DNA of 56,194 nucleotides from NCBI RefSeq assembly GCF_000430725.1, contig NZ_AUMO01000068.1, positions 1 through 56,194 of the forward strand, read 5' to 3'. Shown here one piece after another: positions 16,710-25,626 of this stretch. The notes under the pieces are model-generated. The model was not told where the DNA came from, did no database searches, and saw only the letters and a list, made by a program, of their open reading frames with translations. The DNA comes from Azohydromonas australica DSM 1124. Its GTDB lineage: Bacteria > Pseudomonadota > Gammaproteobacteria > Burkholderiales > Burkholderiaceae_C. Position 1 is the stretch's first letter. Each line of letters begins with the position of its first letter. The translations under genes and the position numbers were made by a program.

Positions 16710-16763
16710 GGAGGAGTGTTTCTCTTCTCGCTATGGGGCCGGGCAGCGCCGGAGCAACTGTTT

Positions 16764-16769
16764 ATTATA
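16764..16769 (-). promoter_or_regulatory. -10 element TATAAT upstream of bcp
   Basis: A perfect minus-strand TATAAT lies 55 bases before the bcp start codon. No convincing -35 hexamer was seen at 16-18 bases. Confidence 0.5.
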
Positions 16770-16914
16770 GCTCTCCGCAAGTTACAGACTCCGCCGCGGG
16801 GAAATGGGCCCGGGCGAAACCCCCCACTTTGTTGGCGCATGCCGTGAGCGGCCGCAGGCGAGCGATCGCGGCCGCTGCCCTGGCAGCTGTGTGCGCCGCG
16901 CCAGATTTCAAGCC

Positions 16915-17292
16915 TCAGCCGCGCTCCAGCAGCAGCGCCGCGGCGACGACGCGCCCCTCGCTGGCTAGCACGTTGTAGGTACGGCACGCCGCCGCCGTGT
17001 CCATGGTCTCCACGCCGATGCCGGCCTGGATCAGCGGGCGCAGCAGCGCCGGGCGCACGAAGCGCAGCCGCGCGCCGGATCCGAAAATCACCAGCTCCGG
17101 ACGCAGTTGCAGCAACTGCGCGAAGTGCTCCTCGGCCAGCTGCTCGAAGCGCTCCACGGGCCAGGGCTGCACGTCGCCGCGCACGGGGACGAGCACGCTG
17201 TGCCCCCATTCGGTGGTGTTGACCCACAAGCGCTGGGGCTCGTGGCGCGAAATGGCATTGACGCCTTCGAGTCGATCGGGCTGGAACTTCAC
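16915..17292 (-). CDS. Mth938-like domain protein (DUF498 family)
   Basis: The 125-residue product resembles the Mth938/NDUFAF3-like fold: TTEWGHSVLVPVRG, ELVIFGSGARLRFVRPALLRPLIQAGIGVETMDTAAACRTYNVLASEGRVVAAALLL. The run from IFGSG to the ETMDTxxACRTYN-L-EGR-VAAAL block is characteristic. The biochemical function of bacterial members is not established. The start is a GTG (17290-17292) preceded by TAGAAT at a 7-base distance, which predicts a leaderless transcript. It is divergent from alaA, with only 59 bases between the start codons. Confidence 0.82.
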   Translation of the reverse strand: MKFQPDRLEGVNAISRHEPQRLWVNTTEWGHSVLVPVRGDVQPWPVERFEQLAEEHFAQLLQLRPELVIFGSGARLRFVRPALLRPLIQAGIGVETMDTAAACRTYNVLASEGRVVAAALLLERG

Positions 17293-17351
17293 GTGGATAA
17301 TTCTAGTTTTCGCGCGCCGCGTCGCGCTGCGTCTTTCGCCGGAGACCCTCC

Positions 17352-18578
17352 TTGAAGCCGATTTCCAAGTCCAGCAAGCTCGCCGACGTCTGTTACGACA
17401 TCCGTGGTCCGGTGCTGGAAAAGGCCCGCCAGATGGAGGAAGAGGGCCAGAAGATCATCAAGCTCAACATCGGCAACCTGGCCGTGTTCGGCTTCGACCC
17501 GCCCGACGAGATCGTGCAGGACATGATCCGCAACCTGCCCGCCACGGCCGGCTACACCGACAGCAAGGGCCTGTTCGCGCCGCGCAAGGCGGTGGTGCAC
17601 TACACCCAGGAGAAGAACATCTCCGGCGTCACGGTGGACGACGTCTACCTGGGCAACGGCGCCTCCGAGCTGATCGTGATGGCGCTCAACGCGCTGCTGG
17701 ACACGGGCGACGAGATCCTGGTGCCCGCGCCCGACTACCCGCTGTGGACCGCGGCCGTGTCGCTCTCCGGCGGGCGCCCCGTGCACTACGTCTGCGACGA
17801 GCAGGCCGACTGGACGCCCGACCTCGACGACATCCGCCGGAAGATCACGCCCAACACGCGCGGCATCGTCGTCATCAACCCCAACAACCCCACCGGCGCG
17901 CTGTACCCGCCGGAGCTGCTGCGCGAGATCGTGGAGATCGCGCGCCAGCACCAGCTGATCATCTTTGCCGACGAGATCTACGACAAGACGCTCTACGACG
18001 GCGCCACGCACACCTCCATCGCCTCGCTGGCCGAAGACGTGCTGTGCGTGACCTTCAACGGCCTGTCCAAGAACTACCGCTCCTGCGGCTACCGCGCCGG
18101 CTGGATGGTGGTTTCGGGCCCCAAGAAGCACGCCAAGGACTACATCGAGGGCCTGAACATGCTGGCCTCGATGCGGCTGTGCGCCAACACGCCGGGCCAG
18201 CTCGCGATCCAGACCGCGCTGGGTGGTTACCAAAGCATCAAGGACCTGGTGTGCCCCGGCGGGCGCCTGGCGCGCCAGCGCGACCTGGCCACCGAGCTGC
18301 TCAACCAGATCCCGGGCGTGAGCGTCGTGAAGCCCAAGGCGGCGCTCTACATGTTCCCGCGCCTGGACCCCAAGCTCTACCCCATCGCCGACGACCAGCA
18401 GTTCGCCTACGAGCTGCTGGCCGAGGAGAAGGTGCTCATCGTGCAGGGCACCGGCTTCAACTGGTCGCAACCGGACCATTTCCGGCTCGTGTTCCTGCCC
18501 AACTCGGACGACCTCGCCGACGCCATCGGGCGCATCGCGCGCTTCCTCGACAACTACCGCAAACGTCACTCGTTCTGA
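17352..18578 (+). CDS. alaA: Glutamate-pyruvate aminotransferase AlaA-like
   Basis: The 408-residue PLP enzyme is very close to E. coli AlaA (YfbQ): SSKLADVCYDIRGPVLEKA, LNIGNLAVFGFDPPDEI, LVPAPDYPLWTAAVSLSGG, INPNNPTGALY, FADEIYDKTLYDGA and the PLP-lysine motif FNGLSKNYRSCGYRAGW (Lys about residue 240). It makes alanine from pyruvate and glutamate. The start codon appears to be TTG at 17352 after GGAGA. It is followed 11 bases later by hom, so alaA-hom-thrC form one amino-acid operon, a common order in Burkholderiales. Confidence 0.92.
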   Translation: MKPISKSSKLADVCYDIRGPVLEKARQMEEEGQKIIKLNIGNLAVFGFDPPDEIVQDMIRNLPATAGYTDSKGLFAPRKAVVHYTQEKNISGVTVDDVYLGNGASELIVMALNALLDTGDEILVPAPDYPLWTAAVSLSGGRPVHYVCDEQADWTPDLDDIRRKITPNTRGIVVINPNNPTGALYPPELLREIVEIARQHQLIIFADEIYDKTLYDGATHTSIASLAEDVLCVTFNGLSKNYRSCGYRAGWMVVSGPKKHAKDYIEGLNMLASMRLCANTPGQLAIQTALGGYQSIKDLVCPGGRLARQRDLATELLNQIPGVSVVKPKAALYMFPRLDPKLYPIADDQQFAYELLAEEKVLIVQGTGFNWSQPDHFRLVFLPNSDDLADAIGRIARFLDNYRKRHSF

Positions 18579-18589
18579 CTGAAACCGCT

Positions 18590-19900
<1,311 letters not shown>

Positions 19901-19902
19901 AC

Positions 19903-21318
19903 ATGAAGTACCTCAGCACCCGCGGCGACGCCACGCCGCGCGGCTTCTCCGAGATCCTGCTCGAAGGCCTGGCGCCGGACGGCGGGCTGTACCTGCCCGC
20001 GCACTACCCCAAGGTCGACGACGCCACGCTCGCGCGCTGGCGCGGCCTGGCCTACGCGGACCTCGCGTTCGAGATCCTGTCGCTCTACATCGACGACATC
20101 CCGGCCGAGGACCTGCACGCCCTCACGCGCAAGACCTATACCGAGGCGGTGTTCGGCACGAAGGAGATCGTGCCCCTCAAGCCGCTGGAGCCCGGCCTGG
20201 CGCTGGAGGCGCTGTCCAACGGGCCCACGCTGGCCTTCAAGGACATGGCCATGCAGCTCCTTGGGAACCTGTTCGAGTACGAGCTCGCGCGCCGCGGCCA
20301 GGAGCTCAACATCCTGGGCGCCACCTCCGGCGACACCGGCAGCGCCGCCGAGCACGCCATGCGCGGCAAGAAGGGCGTGCGCGTGTTCATGCTCAGCCCG
20401 CACGGGCGCATGAGCCCGTTCCAGCAGGCGCAGATGTTCAGCCTGCAGGACGAGAACATCCACAACATCGCCATCGAGGGCGTGTTCGACGATTGCCAGG
20501 ACATCGTCAAGGCCGTCAGCAACGACCTGGAGTTCAAGCGCCACTGGCGCATCGGCACCGTCAACTCCATCAACTGGGCGCGGCTGCTGGCGCAGGTGGT
20601 GTATTACTTCGCCGGCTACTTCCAGGCCACGAAGTCCAACGCCGAGCGCGTGAGCTTCACGGTGCCCTCGGGCAACTTCGGCAACATCTGCGCCGGCCAC
20701 GTCGCGCGCATGATGGGCCTGCCCATCGAGCAGCTCGTGTGCGCCACCAACGAGAACGACGTGCTCGACGAGTTCTTCCGCACCGGCACCTACCGCGTGC
20801 GCAAGGGCGCCGAGACCCACGAGACGTCCAGCCCCTCGATGGACATCTCCAAGGCCAGCAACTTCGAGCGCTTCATCTTCGACCTGCTGGGCCGCGACGC
20901 CGACCGGGTTCGCCAGCTGTTCAAGGACGAGGTGGACGCCAAGGGCTCCTTCACGCTGACCGCGGACGAGTTCCGCCGCGTGGCCGAGTTCGGCTTCGTC
21001 TCCGGCCGCAGCACGCACGCCGACCGCGTCGCCACCATCCGCGACACGTTCCAGCGCTGCGGCGTGATGATCGACACGCACACCGCCGACGGCGTGAAGG
21101 TCGGGCGCGAACGGCTGCAGGCCGGCACGCCGATGATCGTGCTGGAGACGGCGCTGCCGGTGAAGTTCGCCGCCACCATCGTCGAGGCGCTGGGCCGCGA
21201 GCCGGAGCGCCCCGCGGCGCACGTGGGCATCGAGGACCTGCCCAAGCGCTTCGCCGTGCTGCCGGCCGATGCCGACAAGGTCAAGGCGCTGATCGAGCTC
21301 GAGTGCGCGGTCGACTGA
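19903..21318 (+). CDS. thrC: Threonine synthase
   Basis: The 471-residue PLP enzyme converts phosphohomoserine to threonine. It starts MKYLSTRGDATPRGFSE as in other long proteobacterial ThrC proteins. It carries the PLP-Lys motif NGPTLAFKDMAMQLLGNLF (about residue 110), GATSGDTGSAAEHAM and VPSGNFGNICAGHVA. A thrB gene is not in the window. The gene is coupled to hom by a 2-base gap and is followed 16 bases later by mobB. Confidence 0.96.
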   Translation: MKYLSTRGDATPRGFSEILLEGLAPDGGLYLPAHYPKVDDATLARWRGLAYADLAFEILSLYIDDIPAEDLHALTRKTYTEAVFGTKEIVPLKPLEPGLALEALSNGPTLAFKDMAMQLLGNLFEYELARRGQELNILGATSGDTGSAAEHAMRGKKGVRVFMLSPHGRMSPFQQAQMFSLQDENIHNIAIEGVFDDCQDIVKAVSNDLEFKRHWRIGTVNSINWARLLAQVVYYFAGYFQATKSNAERVSFTVPSGNFGNICAGHVARMMGLPIEQLVCATNENDVLDEFFRTGTYRVRKGAETHETSSPSMDISKASNFERFIFDLLGRDADRVRQLFKDEVDAKGSFTLTADEFRRVAEFGFVSGRSTHADRVATIRDTFQRCGVMIDTHTADGVKVGRERLQAGTPMIVLETALPVKFAATIVEALGREPERPAAHVGIEDLPKRFAVLPADADKVKALIELECAVD

Positions 21319-21334
21319 CCCGGCCGCCGCGCGC

Positions 21335-21868
21335 ATGAAGGTCGTGGGTTTCTGCGGCCCCTCCGGCGTGGGCAAGACCACGCTGCTGGAGGGCGTCATC
21401 GCCGCGCTGCGGGCGCACGGGCAGGCCGTGTCGGTGATCAAGCACACGCACAAGCGCTTCGACATCGACCAGCCCGGCAAGGACAGCTGGCGCCATCGCC
21501 AGGCCGGCGCCGGCGAGGTGCTGCTGGCCTCCAGCCAGCGCCTGGCGCTGCTGCGCGAGCTGCCCGAGGCGCGCGAGCCGGACGTGCACGCGCTCATCGG
21601 CGAGCTGCAACCGGTGGACTGGGTGCTGGTCGAAGGTTTCAAGCATGCCGCGCTGCCCAAGGTCGAGGTCTGGCGCGCCGCGCTGGGCCAGCCGGTGCTG
21701 TACCCGGACGATGCGCGCGTGATCGCCGTCGCCACGGACGACCCCGCGGCGCTGCCGGTGCCGCCTAGCGCGCTGCCGGTGCTGCCGCTCAACAGCCCCG
21801 GCGCGGTGGCGGACCGCTTGCTCGCCTGGGGCGAGCGCTTCAACTACACAGGAGACACGCATGGCTGA
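21335..21868 (+). CDS. mobB: Molybdopterin-guanine dinucleotide adapter protein MobB
   Basis: The 177-residue GTPase has a P-loop at the N-terminus (VVGFCGPSGVGKTTLLEGV), the VIKHTHKRFDIDQPGKDSWRHRQAGA motif and DWVLVEGFKH, all typical of MobB. The protein binds MobA and GTP and helps guanylylation of the cofactor. Its end overlaps moeA by 8 bases. It begins the second molybdenum-cofactor block, directly after thrC. Confidence 0.92.
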   Translation: MKVVGFCGPSGVGKTTLLEGVIAALRAHGQAVSVIKHTHKRFDIDQPGKDSWRHRQAGAGEVLLASSQRLALLRELPEAREPDVHALIGELQPVDWVLVEGFKHAALPKVEVWRAALGQPVLYPDDARVIAVATDDPAALPVPPSALPVLPLNSPGAVADRLLAWGERFNYTGDTHG

Positions 21869-23117
21869 ACGGCCCCCGCTGCTGAGCCTGGACGAGGCCC
21901 AGCAGCGCCTGGTGGAAGGCGCGCGGGCGCAGGCGATCCGCGACACCGAGGAGCTTTCCACCTTCGACGCGCTCAACCGCGTGCTGGCGCAGGACCTCGT
22001 CTCGCCGCTGGACGTGCCCCCGGCCGACAACAGCTCCATGGACGGCTACGCCGTCCGTGCCGCCGACGTGAAGCCCGGCGAGGCGATGCCCGTGTCGCAG
22101 CGCATCCCCGCCGGCCACGTGGGCCAGGCGCTGCAGCCCGGTACCGCCGCCCGCATCTTCACCGGCGCGCAGATGCCGCCCGGCGCCGACGCGGTGGTGA
22201 TGCAGGAGGACGCCACGGCCGGTGAGGGCACCGTCGCCTTCAACGCCGCCCCCGCGTCCGGCCAGTGGGTACGCCCGCGCGGCGAGGACGTGCGCACCGG
22301 CGCCGTGGTGCTGCCGCGCGGCAGCCGCCTCACGCCGCAGGCGCTGGGCCTGGCCGCCACGGTGGGCGCCGCGCGCCTGACGGTGCTGCGCCGCCCGCGC
22401 GTGGCGCTGCTGTCCACCGGCGACGAGCTGGTCATGCCCGGCGAGGTTGCGCCGCAGGACCTGCCGCCCGGCGCCATCTACAACTCCAACCGTTTCACGC
22501 TGCGCGGCCTGCTGCAGGCGGTGGGCTGCGAGGTCAGCGACTTCGGCATCGTCCCCGACAAGCTCGACGCCACGCGCGAGACGGTGCGCCGCGCCGCCGA
22601 GGGGCACGACCTGATCATCACCACCGGCGGCGTGTCGGTCGGCGAGGAGGATCACGTCAAGCCCGCGGTGCAGTCGCTGGGGCGGCTGCACATGTGGTCC
22701 ATCGGCACCAAGCCCGGCAAGCCGCTGGCGTTTGGCGCCGTGGCGCGCGAAGGCGAGGGCGCCGGCGAGGCGCTGTTCCTGGGCCTGCCGGGCAACCCGG
22801 TGTCCACCTACATCACCTTCTTCCTGGCGGTGCGCTCGGTGCTGTGCGCGCTGCAGGGGCTGCCCACCGAGTTCCCGCGCGGCTTCGAGCTGCGCGCGGG
22901 CTTCGACCTGCCCAAGCCGGACCGCTTCCGGCGCGAGTTCATGCGCGTGCGCCTGGGCGCGGACGGGGCGCTGGAGCTGTTCCCCAACCAGAGTTCGGGG
23001 GTGCTGACCTCGGCCGTGTGGGCTGACGGCCTGGTGGACAACCCGCCGGGCAACGCCATCCGCCGCGGCGACCTGGTGCGCTACCTGCCGCTGTCCCAAC
23101 TGCTGTCCTCGTGCTGA
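21861..23117 (+). CDS. moeA: Molybdopterin molybdenumtransferase MoeA (copy 2)
   Basis: The 418-residue product is a full MoeA with PADNSSMDGYAVRAAD (about 54-69), LLSTGDELVMPGEV (about 180), YNSNRFTL, TTGGVSVGEEDHVK (about 255) and LGLPGNPVSTYITF (about 308). It is clearly diverged from the copy at 2241-3524 but lacks none of its motifs. Coupling to mobB (8-base overlap) and moaD (4 bases after its stop) shows co-translation with the cofactor genes. Two MoeA proteins in one genome often differ in metal or target preference; that is inference here. Confidence 0.95.
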   Translation: MAERPPLLSLDEAQQRLVEGARAQAIRDTEELSTFDALNRVLAQDLVSPLDVPPADNSSMDGYAVRAADVKPGEAMPVSQRIPAGHVGQALQPGTAARIFTGAQMPPGADAVVMQEDATAGEGTVAFNAAPASGQWVRPRGEDVRTGAVVLPRGSRLTPQALGLAATVGAARLTVLRRPRVALLSTGDELVMPGEVAPQDLPPGAIYNSNRFTLRGLLQAVGCEVSDFGIVPDKLDATRETVRRAAEGHDLIITTGGVSVGEEDHVKPAVQSLGRLHMWSIGTKPGKPLAFGAVAREGEGAGEALFLGLPGNPVSTYITFFLAVRSVLCALQGLPTEFPRGFELRAGFDLPKPDRFRREFMRVRLGADGALELFPNQSSGVLTSAVWADGLVDNPPGNAIRRGDLVRYLPLSQLLSSC

Positions 23118-23121
23118 GCCG

Positions 23122-23376
23122 ATGAACGTCCAGATCCGCTACTTCGCCTCGCTGCGCGAGGCCCTGGGCCCGGGTGAAACCGTGGCCGACCTGCCCGAGG
23201 GCTGCACCCTGGCCTCGCTGCGCGACGCGCTGATCGAACGCGGCGGCGCCCATGCCCAGGCGCTGGCGCGCGCCCGCAGCGTGCGCTGCGCGCTGGACCA
23301 GAAGATGAGCGACGAAGCCGCCGCGCTGCACGAGGGCGCCGAGGTGGCTTTCTTCCCTCCAGTGACGGGGGGCTGA
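23122..23376 (+). CDS. moaD: Molybdopterin synthase small subunit MoaD
   Basis: The 84-residue ubiquitin-fold protein ends in FFPPVTGG, the C-terminal Gly-Gly that is thiocarboxylated and donates sulfur to precursor Z. The start MNVQIRYFASLREALG is typical. Its partner MoaE is encoded at 27557-28045. The two are normally adjacent, but here two pseudokinase genes (about 4 kb) lie between them. Confidence 0.95.
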   Translation: MNVQIRYFASLREALGPGETVADLPEGCTLASLRDALIERGGAHAQALARARSVRCALDQKMSDEAAALHEGAEVAFFPPVTGG

Positions 23377-23386
23377 GTCGCGACCA

Positions 23387-23443
23387 GCAGCCGTGCTTGA
23401 GCACGGCTGCGCGCGCGGCGAAGGGCCCTCGCTCTGCGAGGGC
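23387..23443. other. Two back-to-back perfect hairpins after moaD
   Basis: GCAGCCGTGC-TTGA-GCACGGCTGC (23387-23410, 10-bp stem) is followed by GCCCTCGC-TCT-GCGAGGGC (23425-23443, 8-bp stem). Neither is followed by a U-run. They probably end or process the hom-thrC-mobB-moeA-moaD transcript before the pseudokinase promoter. Confidence 0.65.
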
Positions 23444-23532
23444 GCGGCCTGCAAGGCTGAGGCTGTTGCGCCGCCGCGTCGGCCCTGCGGCTGCCGACAC
23501 GACTTGCAACCGGACGGGCCCGCGGGCATGCC

Positions 23533-23538
23533 CATAGT
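23533..23538 (+). promoter_or_regulatory. -10 element of predicted leaderless promoter, pseudokinase 1
   Basis: CATAGT-TGGGGC-ATG: the hexamer is exactly 6 bases before the ATG, and no Shine-Dalgarno sequence is present. The same CATAGT-N6-ATG layout precedes the paralog at 25627, and CTTGCAACC occurs 23-24 bases further upstream in both. Confidence 0.5.
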
Positions 23539-23544
23539 TGGGGC

Positions 23545-25497
23545 ATGACGCCGTCCGACGCTTCGACGCCGCCAGCACCGTCCGCCGCCCGCGCGGCGGG
23601 CAGCGCACTGGCCGGCCATCGCATCGAGGCCGTGCTGCATGCCGGCCCCGTCTTCACGGTCTATCGCGCCGTCGATGCCTTGGGCATCGAGCGCGTCGCG
23701 CTCAAGGAGTACTGTCCGCAGGCGCAGTGCGTGCGCGACGCGGAAGGCGCGCCTGCGCTGCGCGACCCGAAAGATCCGGCAGCCCACGCCGCCTTCGAGG
23801 CCGGGCGTGCCGCCTTCGTTGACGAGATGCGCCGGCTCTCGCGGCTGCGCCTGCCCGGCGTGGTGCGGGTGCGGGACCTGATCGAGGCCGAGGGCAGCTT
23901 GTGCGCGCTGATGCCGCTGCTGCCCGGCGTGCCGCTGGACGAGCTTCCCCCCTCGCAGAACGACGAGGCGCTGCATGCGCTGCTGCTGTCGCTGGTGGAG
24001 CCGCTGGCGCAGCTGCACGCCGCCGGGCAGGTGCACGGCGCGCTGCACGCGCGGCAGCTGCTGTGGTCGCCCGGCCGGGCGCCGGTGCTGCTGGGCCTCG
24101 GCTCGGCCGCGCGCGTGCTGGGCGTGGTGCCGGAGCCGGACGACCGCGCGCCCGAGCTGCGCACGCCGGACCCGCAGCCGGGGCCGGCCGTCGGCCCCTG
24201 GACCGACGTGTACGCGCTGGCCGCCATGGTGATGCGCCAGCTCTCGGGCCGCCCCTGGGATGACGCGGCTGCGGACATCGGCGTGGCCGCGCTGCTGGAG
24301 AAGGCCCTGGGCCCGGCTGGCGACGCCGGCAAGCGCCACGTGCTGGTGAAGGCACTGCAGTCCAGCCTGGAGAGCACGCCCACTCGTCGCCCCCACCACG
24401 CCGGCGAGCTGCGTGCGCAGCTTGTGGCTGCCGGGGTTTCGCGCTCTGCCAAGGGGGGCGCTGCGCCGTCTCCATCGCAGGCGAAGTCGCCATCGGGGGA
24501 GACGGGGCGGGCGTCCTCGCGCCTGCCGGGGGCGATGGCGCGCGGCGGCCCGGAGCCCGCCATGCCGGCGCTGCGGCCCGATGGCAGCTGCGTCATCCCG
24601 CAGACGCCGCGCCGGCGCGACGACAGCCGGCGCAATGGCTTCCTGGTGCTGGCGCTGGCCCTGGGCTGCGTGGCCTCGGGCTGGTGGGTGCGGGGCCTGT
24701 GGTCGGACGAACAGGATCGCCAGCGCATCGACCGGCTGCTCGTCGGCGCTGCCAATCCGCCGGCCTGGGCCGCGGCGTCGGAAGGCAGCGACCCGGCCGG
24801 ACTGCCGCCGCTGCCGCCCTTGCCCACGACCCATGGCGCGACGGCGCTGCCGCCGGGACCAGGCGAGCCCAGTCCGCTGGAGGCCTTGGCCGAGGCGCGG
24901 GCGCCAGCCCCTCCTGAAGCGAGGCCCATGGGCGCGTCCGTGGCGCGTGATGCGCCTCCGGCCGTGGTGGAGGCTCCTCCGGTCCCGGCCCCCGTGGCCG
25001 CGACTGCCGTGACGGCGCAGCGGGCGCCGGTTGCCGCGGCCGTCCAGGTTCCCGAGCCCGCCGCGGTGGCGCAGACCCCGGCGCTGGAGAAGCCCCTCGT
25101 ATCGGCCGGGCCGCCGGCTACCGTGGCCACGGCGCCCCAGGCCGCGCCGGTCGTGCCGCCTCCGGTGGCTGCCGCCGCGGACAAGCTTCCGCAGGAAGCC
25201 GCCCCGAGCCCGGCCCGGGCCCAGCCGCCGTCGGCGCCGGAGATGCGGGGGGCAGCGCAGCCGGCTTCGCGGCCCTCGGCGCAGGCTGCGCGCAGTGCCG
25301 AGTCCAAAGCCAGCCGGTCGGCGAAGGCGCCGGTCAAGGCGACCGCGAGCCGCGCCGCATCGACCGCCCCGCGCGCCGCCTGCGGGACGCAGGCGAAATA
25401 CGCGCTGCTGCAGTGCATGAAGCGCCAGTGCAGCCAGTCCTCCCAGCGCGACCACCCGCAGTGCCAGCTGCTGCGGGAGAACGTCATCAGCTCCTGA
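23545..25497 (+). CDS. Membrane pseudokinase with C-terminal twin Cys-x10-Cys domain (paralog 1)
   Basis: The product has 650 residues. Residues about 20-295 follow a Ser/Thr-kinase fold: a Gly-loop-like LHAGPVFTVYRA, the VAIK-type Lys in VALKEYCP (K54), an alphaC Glu in DEMRRLSRL (E94) and a subdomain-IX Asp in GPWTDVYALA (D221). The catalytic loop reads VHGALHARQLL, so the HRD Asp is missing, and the DFG position reads LLGLG. It should therefore be catalytically dead, possibly still nucleotide-binding. One membrane helix lies at about 364-383. A Pro/Ala-rich segment of about 220 residues follows, then a terminal Cys motif at C613, C624, C629, C640 (C-x10-C-x4-C-x10-C). I infer a cytoplasmic pseudokinase and a periplasmic disulfide hairpin. 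Its own promoter and terminator isolate it from moaD. Function unknown; it lies between moaD and moaE. Confidence 0.85.
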   Translation: MTPSDASTPPAPSAARAAGSALAGHRIEAVLHAGPVFTVYRAVDALGIERVALKEYCPQAQCVRDAEGAPALRDPKDPAAHAAFEAGRAAFVDEMRRLSRLRLPGVVRVRDLIEAEGSLCALMPLLPGVPLDELPPSQNDEALHALLLSLVEPLAQLHAAGQVHGALHARQLLWSPGRAPVLLGLGSAARVLGVVPEPDDRAPELRTPDPQPGPAVGPWTDVYALAAMVMRQLSGRPWDDAAADIGVAALLEKALGPAGDAGKRHVLVKALQSSLESTPTRRPHHAGELRAQLVAAGVSRSAKGGAAPSPSQAKSPSGETGRASSRLPGAMARGGPEPAMPALRPDGSCVIPQTPRRRDDSRRNGFLVLALALGCVASGWWVRGLWSDEQDRQRIDRLLVGAANPPAWAAASEGSDPAGLPPLPPLPTTHGATALPPGPGEPSPLEALAEARAPAPPEARPMGASVARDAPPAVVEAPPVPAPVAATAVTAQRAPVAAAVQVPEPAAVAQTPALEKPLVSAGPPATVATAPQAAPVVPPPVAAAADKLPQEAAPSPARAQPPSAPEMRGAAQPASRPSAQAARSAESKASRSAKAPVKATASRAASTAPRAACGTQAKYALLQCMKRQCSQSSQRDHPQCQLLRENVISS

Positions 25498-25523
25498 GGC
25501 CCGGACTTGTTCCCAGGGCGAAG

Positions 25524-25552
25524 CGCCCGGCGGTGGCCGGGCGTTTTGTTTT
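25524..25552 (+). terminator. Rho-independent terminator between the pseudokinase genes
   Basis: CGCCCGGC-GGTG-GCCGGGCG is followed by TTTTGTTTT, 27 bases after the first pseudokinase stop, so the two paralogs are separate transcripts. Confidence 0.9.
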
Positions 25553-25614
25553 GCGGCGCGGGCCAACACTGTTTCAGACACCCCTTGCAACCCCCAGGAC
25601 ATGGCAGGCGCGGC

Positions 25615-25620
25615 CATAGT
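25615..25620 (+). promoter_or_regulatory. -10 element of predicted leaderless promoter, pseudokinase 2
   Basis: CATAGT-CCGGGC-ATG has the same layout as the promoter of paralog 1, with a 6-base gap to the ATG and no ribosome-binding site. Confidence 0.5.
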
Positions 25621-25626
25621 CCGGGC